Below the pieces are notes generated by a model that saw nothing but the letters and a program-made list of their open reading frames with translations, did no database searches and was not told where the DNA came from. Positions 32,514 to 40,198 of a DNA stretch of 46,322 nt are shown piece by piece. The translations under genes were made by a program, and so were the position numbers. Source of the DNA: Acidobacteriaceae bacterium (GTDB taxonomy: Bacteria; Acidobacteriota; Terriglobia; Terriglobales; Acidobacteriaceae). The DNA lies in the NCBI GenBank assembly GCA_025361625.1, contig JANYKL010000067.1, forward strand, positions 1 to 46,322. The letters are read 5' to 3'. Each line of letters begins with the position of its first letter. Within the stretch, counting starts at the first letter, position 1.

Positions 32514-34598
32514 GTGGATCTTCCCCAAAAAATTCGGTCCCTGCCCACCTCCGCCGGCGTGTATCTGTACAAGAATGCCGAGGGTGAGGTCATCTACGTT
32601 GGCAAGGCGAAAAACCTGCGCTCCCGCGTGGGGTCTTATTTTCATGAAGGCCGCTGGGAGGACGCGAAGACGGGCACGCTGGTTCGTGAGGCGGTTGACG
32701 TCGACTACATCGTTGTCGCCAATAACAAAGAAGCCCTGGCACTCGAGAATCACCTCATCAAGCAGAAGAAGCCACGCTTCAACATTCTGCTGCGCGACGA
32801 CAAGACCTATCCTTACGTGAAACTGACTTTGGGGGAGCGTTTTCCGCGCGTCTATGTGACGCGCCGTCTCCGAAAAGATGGCAGCGCGTACTATGGACCA
32901 TTCTTCCCCGCGAACCTCGCGTATCGTATTGTCGATCTGATTCATCGCCATTTTTTGGTTCCATCCTGCAAAGTTGATTTGACCCGATACCATCCGCGGC
33001 CTTGCCTGCAGTACTACATCAAGCGCTGTCTGGGACCATGCGTGGAGCTCCTCACGACACCCGAAACTTATTCGGAGGCCGTCCGCGATGTGAAATTGTT
33101 TCTTGAGGGCCGCCAGCCAGACTTGATCAGATCGCTGCGCGAGCGGATGGCCGAAGCGGCAGCAGCTCAGGAGTTTGAGCGCGCAGCCCGAAATCGCGAC
33201 CTTATCTCGACCGTCGAGCAGTTGCAGGAGAAGCAGCGAATTGCATCCGCCGAAGGAGATGATGCGGACGTCTTCGGCTATCACTTTGAAAATCAGATGC
33301 TGGCGGTGAATCTATTCCATATGCGCGGAGGGAAGGTCTTAGATCGAAGAGAATTTTTCTGGGAAGAACTTCCCGAGTTCTCCGCCCTGAGTGACGTCAG
33401 TATGGAGACCGGCGACCCTCGCCGGGAAGGTGAGCAGAGCTCGCCGCCGACGCCGGCAGAGGTGTCAGTCGGCTCATCCGCAGAAAACACTTCACTGAAG
33501 AACACAGAGGAAGAGCAAGCCGAACTCTCTGAGAGTGCGCTCTGGACGGGCGAACTTACTCGTCCCCAAGCTAGTCGCCAAGTTGACCGTCCCCAAGTTG
33601 ATGGTGCCGACACTGACCGTGCTTATTCCGACCTGTTTCATCCGGGAGAATTTTTCTCGGCCCTGCTTAAGCAGCTTTATCTGGGGCAGCCATATGTCCC
33701 GCGAAATATCTACGTCCCCGCGGATTTCGAAGATCGCGCTGAACTCGAAGAGGCTCTTAGCGATCAACTCGCGAGCGAGGGCGGAAGAGCGACGCGGGTT
33801 TATATTACTGTGCCGCAACGCGGCGACAAGCGCGAGTTGATCTCGCTTGCAGGCGCGAATGCTAAACAGTCTTACGACCAGCGCTTTCGCGTGCTGAAGC
33901 CGAATGCGCGAGCGATTCAAGAAGCATTTCAGGATGCTCTCGGGCTGCCTGAATTGCCGATGCGAATTGAATGCTTCGACATTTCGCACATTCAGGGAGC
34001 GGAGACGGTCGCATCCATGGTGGTATGGGAAGACGGCACGATGAAAAAGTCCGACTACCGCAAGTTCATCATTAAGACGGTCGAGGGTGTGGACGATTTT
34101 GCCAGCATGCGCGAGGTTGTGACGCGCCGCTACAGGCGAATTTGCGAAGAGAAAAAGGCCATGCCGAGCCTGGTCTTAATCGACGGTGGCCTTGGCCACC
34201 TTCACGCGGCTGCCCAGGCCTTGGATGCTCTTCAGATCATCAACCAACCGCTGGCCTCGATCGCCAAACGAGAGGAGATCATCTACGTTTACGGGCAGGA
34301 AAGCGAACCCGTGGTACTCGATCACCACAATCCCGTTTTACATCTCGTGCAGTTGATTCGCGACGAGGCGCACCGCTTTGCCGTGACCTTCCACCGCAAG
34401 CGTCGGCAGATTCGAGATCGCGCCACCGAGTTGCGAGAGATTCCGGGCGTTGGGCAATCGACGACGCGACGTCTCCTTGAACACTTCGGGAGCTTGCAAG
34501 CCGTAAAACAGGCCGACGTCTCGGCGCTCTCGGCGGTGGTAACACGCTCGCAAGCGCAAGCGATCTTGAACCACTTTCACAGCGTGGAGAGTCGTTGA
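32514..34598 (+). CDS. uvrC: Excinuclease ABC subunit UvrC
   Basis: 694 residues from a GTG at 32514. Domains in order: GIY-YIG nuclease (SLPTSAGVYLYKNAEGEVIY, VGKAKNLRSRVGSYF), UVR motif (about 200-235), the RNase H-like C-terminal nuclease (PMRIECFDISHIQGAETVAS; VLIDGGLGHLHAA) and a tandem helix-hairpin-helix (LREIPGVGQSTTRRLLEHFG). A 70-residue acidic, Ser/Thr/Gln-rich insertion at about 296-365 accounts for the extra length over about 610; it contains short repeats (RPQ-V-D). It makes both incisions in nucleotide excision repair with UvrA and UvrB, encoded elsewhere. Confidence 0.96.
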   Translation: MDLPQKIRSLPTSAGVYLYKNAEGEVIYVGKAKNLRSRVGSYFHEGRWEDAKTGTLVREAVDVDYIVVANNKEALALENHLIKQKKPRFNILLRDDKTYPYVKLTLGERFPRVYVTRRLRKDGSAYYGPFFPANLAYRIVDLIHRHFLVPSCKVDLTRYHPRPCLQYYIKRCLGPCVELLTTPETYSEAVRDVKLFLEGRQPDLIRSLRERMAEAAAAQEFERAARNRDLISTVEQLQEKQRIASAEGDDADVFGYHFENQMLAVNLFHMRGGKVLDRREFFWEELPEFSALSDVSMETGDPRREGEQSSPPTPAEVSVGSSAENTSLKNTEEEQAELSESALWTGELTRPQASRQVDRPQVDGADTDRAYSDLFHPGEFFSALLKQLYLGQPYVPRNIYVPADFEDRAELEEALSDQLASEGGRATRVYITVPQRGDKRELISLAGANAKQSYDQRFRVLKPNARAIQEAFQDALGLPELPMRIECFDISHIQGAETVASMVVWEDGTMKKSDYRKFIIKTVEGVDDFASMREVVTRRYRRICEEKKAMPSLVLIDGGLGHLHAAAQALDALQIINQPLASIAKREEIIYVYGQESEPVVLDHHNPVLHLVQLIRDEAHRFAVTFHRKRRQIRDRATELREIPGVGQSTTRRLLEHFGSLQAVKQADVSALSAVVTRSQAQAILNHFHSVESR

Positions 34599-34659
34599 TC
34601 TGACGGCCCTCGCTCCGCCGTCCTCTTGCACGGAATCTCTCAAACTCGGACCTCGAAAG

Positions 34660-34953
34660 CTACTTCAGAATCAAGTCAGAATATTCAGGATGGGTGCGCA
34701 AAAATCCAGCGACGAAGGGACATACTTCATCGACCTTCATGTTCTTGTCACGGGCCCAATCAAGCGCAGTTTTGGATAAGGTGGAGGCGATCCCGCTCCC
34801 TCGCATTGATTCGGGAATTTCAGAGTGAAGCAGCGCCAGGATATTTCCAGCAATGGTGTATTGCAAGGTTGCCACTTTACCATCGTGTTCCAACTCAAAC
34901 TGGCCTGCCGTTACTAACTCTGGCGGGCGATTGTTGGCCTTAAATAACTTCAT
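34660..34953 (-). CDS. Small GNAT-type N-acetyltransferase
   Basis: 97 residues from the ATG at 34953; a TTG at 35007 would add 18 residues and is less likely, since the family is about 95 long. The sequence FELEHDGKVATLQYTIAGNI, then LALLHSEIPESMRGSGIAST, LSKTALDWARDKNMKV, and EVCPFVAGFLRTHPEYSDLI corresponds to the Acetyltransf_CG (PF14542) family, with the acetyl-CoA pyrophosphate loop in RGSGIA and the CPF..F.R.HPEY motif. The substrate is not known. Convergent with uvrC. Confidence 0.9.
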   Translation of the reverse strand: MKLFKANNRPPELVTAGQFELEHDGKVATLQYTIAGNILALLHSEIPESMRGSGIASTLSKTALDWARDKNMKVDEVCPFVAGFLRTHPEYSDLILK

Positions 34954-35035
34954 TTTGCTAGCGACAAATGCGTACCTCTCGGCTTCTGTGACGCTCGGCT
35001 TGCGCAAAAGCTTGGCTTAGACCGCATTCCGATGG

Positions 35036-35533
35036 CTAGTTTACCTTTGGAGATTCCTGATCGGCGGCCTTCTGGTCGTCTCCGTGGATGATCCCGTCAT
35101 CCTCTGCGTAAAAAGACCGGTGGTCCGCGTCCATTTGTTTGGGAGTCAGGGTCAGAATGAATCCGTTGCTATTGCTATCGCCTTTTGCCGCTCCGTGATG
35201 GGCAGGTTCGGGGCGGGCATGAAAACTGACAGCATAGTCTCCGCGCTGATTAGAAGCCGCCATGCGCTTGCTAAACGTGCCCGTCCCGGCCAAAGCCGAA
35301 AGAGAGGTGGCGTACTTATCATGACGTTTCTTATACTCCCGCTGTGCTCGCAGAACAACCCGCATATAACCCAGCGCCTGTGACTCGGAATCCGAATGCG
35401 CGGGATCGCCCTTGAACTTCGGCTGATAGGAAGTCGCCGAGGCTGGAGTTTGGCCCCATGCCGGGCCTATTACCATGAAGACCGACGCCAAAACGGCCAC
35501 ACCAACTTGCAGGATCCACATTTTTGCCACCAT
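35036..35533 (-). CDS. Secreted protein with pilin-like core, function unknown
   Basis: 165 residues from ATG 35533; a GTG at 35530 five bases after GGAGG may be the true start. A signal peptide (ILQVGVAVLASVFMVIGPAWG) precedes QALGYMRVVLRAQREYKKRH, DKYATSLSALAGTG, then GFILTLTPKQMDADHRSFYA and EDDGIIHGDD. The helix followed by a K-Y-A-x-S-L-x-x-L motif recalls the core of type IV pilin-like periplasmic proteins common in Acidobacteriota, but there is no prepilin cleavage site. Likely periplasmic; no functional partner is adjacent. Divergent from the LuxR-type regulator. Confidence 0.72.
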   Translation of the reverse strand: MVAKMWILQVGVAVLASVFMVIGPAWGQTPASATSYQPKFKGDPAHSDSESQALGYMRVVLRAQREYKKRHDKYATSLSALAGTGTFSKRMAASNQRGDYAVSFHARPEPAHHGAAKGDSNSNGFILTLTPKQMDADHRSFYAEDDGIIHGDDQKAADQESPKVN

Positions 35534-35655
35534 CGCCTCCGCTGACTTAGCCTTCCCGGGGTTACCCCGGTAATTTGAACACGTGACGAATTGTTTCAAT
35601 TCTGGCTTGCTTCAGGCAAGCTTTTACAGCAAGTAATCCTAACAGGGAAACTCGA

Positions 35656-36312
35656 ATGAAAGCTGCCGTCGCTAGAAAGCCGCTGATCCGTGTCGCAGTA
35701 GTAGAGAGCGATCCTTTACGCTTTGTCGGGTTTCGGGCCCTTTTCGATACCGAAGCCGATCTGGAGCTCGTCTCCGCTTCGCTGGCCGACCTAGGCCAGT
35801 TGCAGGGGATTGATATGGTGCTGCTCGGAAACCGTGGCGGCCAGAATCTTTATGACATCATGGCCAGTATGAGGGCCATTCGCCCAGACCTGCGCATCAT
35901 TGTCACCGGCTCGGGCATGGATGAAGAAAGCATTCTCAAGGCCATCGCCGCCGGTGCCAAGGGCTATGTTGACGAAGCTGCCTCGGCCGGCGAATTCATT
36001 CAGGCTTTGCGCATGGTGCATCAGGGCTCGGTTTGGGCTCCCCGTCGTGTGCTTTCGACTTTTATAGAACGCGTAAGCTCATCGCCGGGCCGCATCTTTC
36101 CCGCCGGACGCATCACGTTTACGGATCGCGAAAAAGAGGTATTGGAGATGCTGGTTGCGGGACGCTCCAATAAAGAAATTGGGTCTGCCCTGGGAATTGA
36201 AGAACGCACGGTAAAAGCTCACGTTGCGAAACTCATGCGCAAGGTCGGAGTGCAGAACCGTATTGCACTCTCAGTACACGCGATCACGCATTCGCTCGTT
36301 ACGGCAAAATAG
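35656..36312 (+). CDS. LuxR/NarL-type regulator with atypical receiver
   Basis: 218 residues. The N-terminal receiver-like domain (about 11-130) has the acidic pocket Glu17/Asp19 in VVESDP, Thr in IIVTGSG and Lys in AAGAKGYVDE, but the residue at the phospho-acceptor site is Gly58 in MVLLGNRGG instead of Asp. The C-terminal LuxR helix-turn-helix is complete: FTDREKEVLEMLVAGRSNKE, IGSALGIEERTVKAHVAKLM, RKVGVQNR. So it binds DNA but is probably not controlled by phosphorylation. No cognate histidine kinase is adjacent. The start ATG at 35656 follows GGGAAACTCG, a modest ribosome-binding site. Confidence 0.92.
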   Translation: MKAAVARKPLIRVAVVESDPLRFVGFRALFDTEADLELVSASLADLGQLQGIDMVLLGNRGGQNLYDIMASMRAIRPDLRIIVTGSGMDEESILKAIAAGAKGYVDEAASAGEFIQALRMVHQGSVWAPRRVLSTFIERVSSSPGRIFPAGRITFTDREKEVLEMLVAGRSNKEIGSALGIEERTVKAHVAKLMRKVGVQNRIALSVHAITHSLVTAK

Positions 36313-36491
36313 CGTCACAGACCTTAATCATCCTCGGCAAGCGAGGACGCGGCACATTGTTCGCGCGAATCTCGTCGCATGGATGAGACTGATCGAAGAG
36401 CTGTCCGAGCCGTCCGGAAAACAATTCCAGGCAGCTCCTCAGCAAATTCGTTGAAGTGAATATGCGGCAATCGTGTCTGCCGATCTATCAC

Positions 36492-36900
36492 TTAACTTCC
36501 AATCAAGAAATAATCCATCTTGTCAGGCTTGACGAAATCATAGCGTTCGCCCACCTTGAAGCCGGCCTGCTGTACCTCATCGACGAACACTTTTCCGGGA
36601 TACCGTGAATTCACCGTTTCCGTTGCGATCGATGATCCCTAACCTGGCGTTAGGAGCCAGTGATTGGCGAAGATGCTCGAGCAGAGCGATCGGCTCCGCG
36701 ACTTCGTGATAGGTCTTGAGCAGCAAGGCTGCCTGTATCTTCCCGGAGAGGAAGCTGTGCATCGCGTTAATGTTCTGAAGATGATCTTTCGCGCCCGCTT
36801 TTGGATATATTCGATTGCATGCCGGATCAAGATCAACGGCGTACACTTCGCCGCCGCTTTATAGAACGGCTTTATAGAGGCTCGCGGCCTCAGGATGAGA
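36492..36900 (-). pseudogene. SAM-dependent methyltransferase remnant
   Basis: One frame reads GGEVYAVDLDPACNRIYPKA with a stop just upstream, then KTYHEVAEPIALLEHLRQSL, APNARLGIIDRNGNGE. After about 36607 it shifts to VFVDEVQQAGFKVGERYDF, VKPDKMDYFLIGS and a TAA at 36494. This is a class I methyltransferase missing its N terminus and frameshifted. The 180 bases between the LuxR-type gene and this remnant hold no recognised gene. Confidence 0.65.
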
Positions 36901-36923
36901 TCCGATCGTTAGATCGTCACAAC

Positions 36924-36949
36924 GATGGTTGACATGGATGGTTGACAGG
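36924..36949. repeat. 13-bp tandem repeat carrying two TTGACA boxes
   Basis: GATGGTTGACATG and GATGGTTGACAGG are adjacent copies. Each contains TTGACA (36929-36934, 36942-36947), so two alternative -35 boxes exist 13 bp apart. Confidence 0.8.
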
Positions 36950-36969
36950 GTCGAGTTCGATGATAGACT
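36942..36969 (+). promoter_or_regulatory. Predicted promoter of the PfkB kinase
   Basis: TTGACA (36942-36947), a 16-base spacer and TAGACT (36964-36969). The gene's start follows at 37032 after a leader of about 55 bases. Confidence 0.45.
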
Positions 36970-37031
36970 CTGCCTTCCCTTATCATAAAAGTAACGCCAT
37001 CGAAACTGGACGAGGCCGCGAGAAAACATTT

Positions 37032-37967
37032 ATGACAAAACGATCAAAAATAGCAGTGGTAGGAAGCGCAAACGTCGACATGACCACATTCGCCGATCAT
37101 TTTCCCAAAGCGGGTGAGACAATTTTTGGCCAGAAATTCGATCTCGGTTTCGGGGGGAAAGGCGCGAACCAGGCCGTGGCGGCTCGTTTGTGCGGATCGG
37201 AAGTATTCATGGTCGCACGCGTTGGAGATGACCTGTTTGGCCCCCCCACGATCAAGAATTTCGAGAAGCTCGACATTGACGCAACCCACGTTAAGGAAGT
37301 GAAGGGAGTTTCGAGCGGAGTTGCACCGATCTTCGTCGAACCCTCAGGTCAAAACCGAATCATCGTCGTGAAGGGCGCGAACGAAACTTTGAAACCGGCC
37401 GACGTAGACGCCGCAGCCGATACGTTGAAGAAAGCCGACTGCATTGTGCTGCAATTTGAAATCCCGCTTGAGACCGTCTATCACGTAGTCAAATTTGCGC
37501 ACGAAAATAAGATTCGGTGCATTCTCAATCCCGCACCCGCGCAACCGGTGGATTTAGCAGCCCTCGCAGGTCTCGATTACTTTGTGCCCAACGAACATGA
37601 GGCGGAGTCGATCACCGGCATGGCGGTGCGCAACGTCGAGGAGGCGAAGCTGTGCGCGGGCAAGCTTCTGCAAGGCGGCATCAAGCGCGTGATTATCACA
37701 CTCGGTTCGAACGGTTCGCTGGTGGCATCAAGCGAGGGGATGACGCACGTGCCAGCTTTTAAAGTGAAGAGCGTGGACAGCACAGGCGCAGGGGATGCCT
37801 TCATTGGCAGCTTTGCCACTTTCTTAGGAGAAGGGTTGACCGAGCTTGCAGCGGTTCGTCGCGCCAACCTGTACGCGGGGCTTTCTACGACCGGAGTAGG
37901 AACGCAGAAATCATTTTATGACCGGCAGCGCTTCGACGGCGAGTGGGACAAATTGCAGAAAGCCTAA
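37032..37967 (+). CDS. PfkB-family carbohydrate kinase, ribokinase-like
   Basis: 311 residues from the ATG at 37032; an in-frame reading from 36942 would begin inside the promoter. The N terminus IAVVGSANVDMTTFADHFPK and GLGFGGKGANQAVAA-like segment (FDLGFGGKGANQAVAARL) match PfkB signature 1. Signature 2 is complete: DSTGAGDAFIGSFATFLGEG, with the catalytic Asp in GAGDAF and the anion hole. The closest match is ribokinase (ribose to ribose 5-phosphate), but other sugar kinases share the motifs. It is monocistronic; no ribose transporter is adjacent. Confidence 0.9.
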   Translation: MTKRSKIAVVGSANVDMTTFADHFPKAGETIFGQKFDLGFGGKGANQAVAARLCGSEVFMVARVGDDLFGPPTIKNFEKLDIDATHVKEVKGVSSGVAPIFVEPSGQNRIIVVKGANETLKPADVDAAADTLKKADCIVLQFEIPLETVYHVVKFAHENKIRCILNPAPAQPVDLAALAGLDYFVPNEHEAESITGMAVRNVEEAKLCAGKLLQGGIKRVIITLGSNGSLVASSEGMTHVPAFKVKSVDSTGAGDAFIGSFATFLGEGLTELAAVRRANLYAGLSTTGVGTQKSFYDRQRFDGEWDKLQKA

Positions 37968-38070
37968 GTCTTGTGGGTATCTCTGGCTAGAGAAACCTAA
38001 ATTTTATTCTTTTCGATCCGGGCGGCCTGCAGAGTGCCGGGCTGAGTGTCACGAGAGCGTTCATGTGCGA

Positions 38071-38643
38071 TTAGCGCTCCATAAGCAAAACTTTTTCAGC
38101 GTTGTCGGTCTCGGTCAACTTCACTTCAATGATTTCGGCATCCGTCGTCTGCACGACGCGTCCTATAAATGTCGCTTCGACCGGTAACTCACGGTGTCCG
38201 CGATCAATCAGAACGAGTAATTGAACCAGGCTTGGCCGTCCATGCGAGAAGAGAGCGTCGAGCGCGGCGCGGGTAGTGCGTCCGGTGTAGAGAACGTCGT
38301 CGACGAGCACAATCTTTTTACCTTCAATGGAGAAACCGATTTCGCCCTCCTGCACGACAGGCTTAGGGCCAAGGGTAGTTAAGTCGTCCCGATAAAAAGT
38401 TATGTCGAGAGTTCCGACTGAAACTTTCTTTTTCTCGACCTGCTGAATCATTTTGGCAAGACGCTCGGCCAGCGGAACACCCCTACGCTTAATGCCGACA
38501 AGTCCCAACCCCTCGACGCCATCATTCTTTTCCAGAATTTCGTGAGCCAGGCGCACCAGAGTCCGCTCGATTTCCGAACCGGACATCAGTTGCGCTTTCT
38601 GCCTCAGCGCCGCGGTGCGGACAGTATTGGTTTTGATGGTCAT
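38071..38643 (-). CDS. pyrR: PyrR: pyrimidine operon regulator/uracil phosphoribosyltransferase
   Basis: 190 residues. Characteristic segments are GIKRRGVPLAERLAKMI, GTLDITFYRDDL, and the PRPP-binding loop in KIVLVDDVLYTGRTTRAALD, followed by LIDRGHRELPVEATFIGR. PyrR binds UMP and attenuates pyr mRNA, and also has weak uracil phosphoribosyltransferase activity. Normally it is followed by pyrB and pyrC; here no pyr gene is next to it. It lies 159 bases after the E2 gene on the same strand, so it may be co-transcribed with the catabolic block, or have its own promoter. Confidence 0.94.
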   Translation of the reverse strand: MTIKTNTVRTAALRQKAQLMSGSEIERTLVRLAHEILEKNDGVEGLGLVGIKRRGVPLAERLAKMIQQVEKKKVSVGTLDITFYRDDLTTLGPKPVVQEGEIGFSIEGKKIVLVDDVLYTGRTTRAALDALFSHGRPSLVQLLVLIDRGHRELPVEATFIGRVVQTTDAEIIEVKLTETDNAEKVLLMER

Positions 38644-38802
38644 TGGCTAGCCCTCGGAGGAATTGGTATTACGTTCGCGTTTGTCGAGACACAAGAATAC
38701 CCGAAGCTCGGACGTGCTGGCGACACGGGAAATAGGGGATCGGGAACAATGCATTCTTTCGAGGAAAGGCGGTTCGCTTCAGGACCCTTGTGGTACTGCA
38801 TA

Positions 38803-40062
38803 TCAGCTTAAATATTTTTCCGGGTCGACAATGGCTTCGGCTAAATCGCGCATGAACTCCGCAGCGCGAGCGCCATCGACGATGCGGTGGTCGCTTGAAA
38901 GCGTCAAGGTCATCATGGGTCGAACTTCAGGCCGCCCATTTTCGGCCACGACGCGATCAGCGATAGCGCCGACCGCGAGGATTGCGGCTTGTGGATGGAT
39001 GATGATGGCGGTGAAGGCATTGACCCCGAACATGCCGAGGTTGCTGATGGTGAAGGTGCCGCCGGTCATATCAGCGGGGCGCAACTTGCCGCTACGCGCG
39101 CGCTCGGTAAGATCGTGGCGCTGCTGCGCGATTTCGCTCAACTTCGCCTTATCGGCTTTAGCAATCACTGGAGCGACAATACCGTCCTCGACCGCCATGG
39201 CAATTCCAATATTGATTTCGGAATTCGGGCGAGCGCCTTCGCCGGACCAACGCGAGTTCAGTCGTGGATGCTTTCGCAGCACGCGGGCGACGATAGCGAC
39301 CAAGAGGTCGGTATGAGTCAGCTTGATGCTATTGGCGCTCTCCGGTTGCGATCGGCGTGTCTGGCGGGCTGCGTTCAACGCGGTCGCCTCGATTTCGCGA
39401 GTGAGAAAAAAATGAGGGATGGTCGTCCAGCTTTCGGTCGTACGCTCCGCCATCAAGCGCGCAACCGGGCTGGCACTTGTTGTGGACTGCGGGGCCGAGG
39501 CTGGCTTAGCAGATTTCGCTTCGGCCGCAGCAAGAATGTCGGAGGCAAGAACCTCTCCCCCAGGGCCGGAGCCTGGAACGTCGGCGAGATTCACTCCGCG
39601 CTCAGCGGCGAGGCGGCGGGCTTTAGGAGAAATTTTTGCAGTTTGCGCAGGGCTCGCAGCAGATGAATTTGAATTGGATTGGCCGGCTGCAAAATTATCA
39701 GGCTTGGTTTGAGGAAGCGTCGGGGAAGATGTTTGAGAAGTTGTTGGGGAAGTTGGTTGAGATGAGGCGATGGTATTTTTTCGCCCCGATGTGGCAGCAA
39801 CCTCATCCGTCGGCGGTTGTTCGCCAGGGCGAACAATCCATGCGATCGTTTGCCCTACCGGAACTTCGGCTCCGGCCTGGGCCTTGACTCCGGCGAGAAC
39901 ACCGTCGGCGGGAGCTTCGATTTCCATGACGGCCTTGTCGGTTTCGATCTCGAGAAGGGGCTCGCCCTTGGTGATCGAGTCTCCTTCTTTCTTCAGCCAG
40001 GAAATGAGCTTACCGGTTTCCTGCGCCATCTCGAGCGCGGGCATTACAACACTAATCGCCAT
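38803..40062 (-). CDS. Dihydrolipoamide acyltransferase (E2) of a 2-oxoacid dehydrogenase complex
   Basis: 419 residues from the ATG at 40062; an in-frame upstream start adds an Arg-rich stretch and is rejected. Lipoyl domain at about 1-80 with the lipoylated Lys in ETDKAVMEIE; a Ser/Thr/Gln-rich flexible linker; an E1/E3-binding domain at about 150-185 (ISPKARRLAAERGVNLADVP); and the catalytic domain ending with DHRIVDGARAAEFMRDL, the HxxxDG active site. Together with the E1 beta and alpha genes upstream it forms a pyruvate/acetoin-type complex; no E3 gene is present. The M24 gene lies between E1 and this gene. Confidence 0.94.
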   Translation of the reverse strand: MAISVVMPALEMAQETGKLISWLKKEGDSITKGEPLLEIETDKAVMEIEAPADGVLAGVKAQAGAEVPVGQTIAWIVRPGEQPPTDEVAATSGRKNTIASSQPTSPTTSQTSSPTLPQTKPDNFAAGQSNSNSSAASPAQTAKISPKARRLAAERGVNLADVPGSGPGGEVLASDILAAAEAKSAKPASAPQSTTSASPVARLMAERTTESWTTIPHFFLTREIEATALNAARQTRRSQPESANSIKLTHTDLLVAIVARVLRKHPRLNSRWSGEGARPNSEINIGIAMAVEDGIVAPVIAKADKAKLSEIAQQRHDLTERARSGKLRPADMTGGTFTISNLGMFGVNAFTAIIIHPQAAILAVGAIADRVVAENGRPEVRPMMTLTLSSDHRIVDGARAAEFMRDLAEAIVDPEKYLS

Positions 40063-40198
40063 AAAAATCTTTCTGTAGAGACGCGGCTCACGGCGTCTTC
40101 CACGACGCACAAACCTAAAGGGATCGTAGTGTGCAGAATTTATTCGTATCCCTGAAGCGGTACCCGGCTACGAAGCACTTTTTGCAAACAAGGCCCGG

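Noticed and set aside
32779-32964. 61-residue frame antisense within uvrC
   Set aside because: Shadow of uvrC with no domain or start signal.
38663-39666. Two overlapping frames antisense to the E2 gene
   Set aside because: Shadows of E2; composition mirrors the Ala/Glu-rich E2 linker.
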